Of a stretch of DNA of 64,000 nucleotides, positions 63,239-64,000 are shown one piece after another. How positions within the stretch are numbered: the stretch's first letter is position 1; each line of letters opens with the position of its first letter. The stretch comes from Lutibacter sp. (GTDB taxonomy: Bacteria; Bacteroidota; Bacteroidia; Flavobacteriales; Flavobacteriaceae). The stretch is from positions 124,001 to 188,000 of the forward strand of contig JAUXPH010000040.1 in assembly GCA_030683995.1 (NCBI GenBank). The letters are read 5' to 3'. The position numbers and the translations under genes are program-made. Under the pieces are notes generated by a model. That model was given only the letters and a program-made list of their open reading frames with translations, did no database searches and was not told the origin of the DNA.

Positions 63239-63252
63239 ATGATTTGGGATTA

Positions 63253-63260
63253 TATTTTTG
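63253..63260 (+). promoter_or_regulatory. Possible -7 element TATTTTTG of rbsK
   Basis: Consensus match 85 bases before the rbsK ATG; no TTG at a proper distance. Confidence 0.3.
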
Positions 63261-63345
63261 AGTGGTTTTTGTATATTTTATTTTGAAATTAGTAATTAAA
63301 TTTGCTTTATTACTTAAACCAACCAAAAAATTATATCAATCTTTA

Positions 63346-64000
63346 ATGAAAAAGTCCAAAACTAACACCAAAGCAAGCAAGCAAATTCTTGTTGTAGGCA
63401 GCTCAAATACTGACATGGTAATAAATTCAAAATCTATCCCTCGAGTTGGTGAAACGGTTTTAGGCGGTGTTTTTTTTATGAACCCAGGGGGAAAAGGAGC
63501 CAATCAAGCAGTTACTTGTGCTCGATTGGGAGGCAATGTTACTTTTGTTTGTAAAACAGGAAATGATATTTTTGGACATCAGGCGCAACAACAATTTGAA
63601 GAAGAAGAAATTAACACTTCGTATATTTTTTCGGATCTTAAAAAACCTTCTGGCGTTGCATTAATTTTTGTTGATGAAAATGGTGAAAATTCCATCTCAG
63701 TAGCTTCTGGTTCAAACAGCAGTTTATTACCTTCAGATATTTTATTGGCGGAAGCAGCGATAGACAAAGCAGATTTGGTTTTAATTCAACTTGAAATTCC
63801 GATGGAAAGTGTAGAATTTGCAGCAAAATTAGCCAAAGAAAAAGGAAAATTGGTAATTCTAAATCCAGCTCCAGCCCCAAACACACCGCTATCCTCTGAT
63901 TTATTGAAAAATATTTATTTGATCAACCCTAATGAAATAGAAGCCGAAATTATTTCAGGCATTAAAGTAATAGATACAGAAACGGCTATTTTGGCAGCAA
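63346..64000 (+). CDS. rbsK: Ribokinase (C-terminus cut by window edge)
   Basis: PfkB-family sugar kinase phosphorylating ribose to ribose 5-phosphate. The 218 codons present start MKKSKTNTKASKQILVVGSS, with SSNTDMVI, the PfkB signature 1 region PGGKGANQAVTCARLGG, VCKTGNDIFG and LINPNEIEAE. The catalytic C-terminal motif (GAGD) lies beyond the edge. The ATG at 63346 adds about ten basic residues before the usual family start. Other members of a nucleoside or ribose operon may follow outside the window. Confidence 0.93.
   Translation, partial: MKKSKTNTKASKQILVVGSSNTDMVINSKSIPRVGETVLGGVFFMNPGGKGANQAVTCARLGGNVTFVCKTGNDIFGHQAQQQFEEEEINTSYIFSDLKKPSGVALIFVDENGENSISVASGSNSSLLPSDILLAEAAIDKADLVLIQLEIPMESVEFAAKLAKEKGKLVILNPAPAPNTPLSSDLLKNIYLINPNEIEAEIISGIKVIDTETAILAA

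Noticed and set aside
1-64000. CRISPR array, insertion sequence or prophage
   Set aside because: No regularly spaced direct repeats, transposase, integrase or phage structural genes were seen on either strand.

Overview
The window looks like a chromosomal stretch of a member of the Flavobacteriaceae (phylum Bacteroidota). Base composition is AT-rich. Several promoters fit the Bacteroidota pattern TTG-N(17-24)-TAnnTTTG instead of -35/-10 boxes, and start codons lack clear Shine-Dalgarno sequences. SusC/SusD pairs, PorT-type barrels and a YtxJ bacillithiol-linked protein are also typical of the family. No rRNA, prophage, insertion sequence or CRISPR array was seen.

Region 1 (1-24.9 kb) is mostly housekeeping. 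It holds a UvrD/PcrA helicase cut by the left edge, a 12-helix membrane protein, a FadL-type porin, a large secreted GH5-like glycosidase, glyA and fahA (divergent, with overlapping promoters), a YtxJ-like protein, clpB, a histidine phosphatase, a DUF6799-like repeat protein, smpB, a UbiA prenyltransferase overlapping maf, the C-terminal transketolase subunit, two beta-barrel proteins, an FKBP lipoprotein, a packed S4/SDR/TPMT/phosphoribosyltransferase operon, aroK, and tRNA-Lys(TTT) plus tRNA-Leu(GAG).

Region 2 (25.3-50.5 kb) is a large polysaccharide utilization locus (PUL) for a beta-1,3/beta-1,6-glucan of the laminarin type. In order it encodes a membrane-bound propeller/LuxR regulator, SusC, SusD, two surface lipoproteins with PKD-like domains, a GH16 endoglucanase, a secreted EEP-fold phosphatase/phosphodiesterase, two GH30 enzymes, an MFS sugar porter, a clan GH-A glycosidase resembling GH158, a 1155-residue cytoplasmic GH94-like protein that is probably a beta-1,3-glucan phosphorylase (GH149/GH161 type), a GH5 exoglucanase-like lipoprotein and a GH3 beta-glucosidase. 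The inferred flow is binding and cutting at the cell surface, SusCD import, debranching and trimming in the periplasm, MFS uptake, then phosphorolysis in the cytoplasm. Terminator-like hairpins split the locus into expression blocks.

Region 3 (50.8-61.5 kb) repeats the regulator-SusC-SusD module with paralogous genes and ends in an unusual single-chain fusion of a glycerophosphodiester phosphodiesterase with a GH16 glucanase, followed by an SGNH esterase-type hydrolase. The fusion, the EEP enzyme and the esterase suggest that the target glucan carries phosphodiester (for example phosphoglycerol) and ester substituents. This is the most novel idea in the window and it is an inference. A 19-base motif lies 23-25 bases after the stop codon of both regulators and is a candidate shared operator.

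Region 4 (61.6-64 kb) has a TPR-like protein of unknown function on the minus strand and the start of a ribokinase gene cut by the right edge. Two copies of a structured intergenic element (GCGTT...AACGC, possibly the Flavo-1 RNA class) and several short palindromic repeats lie between genes.
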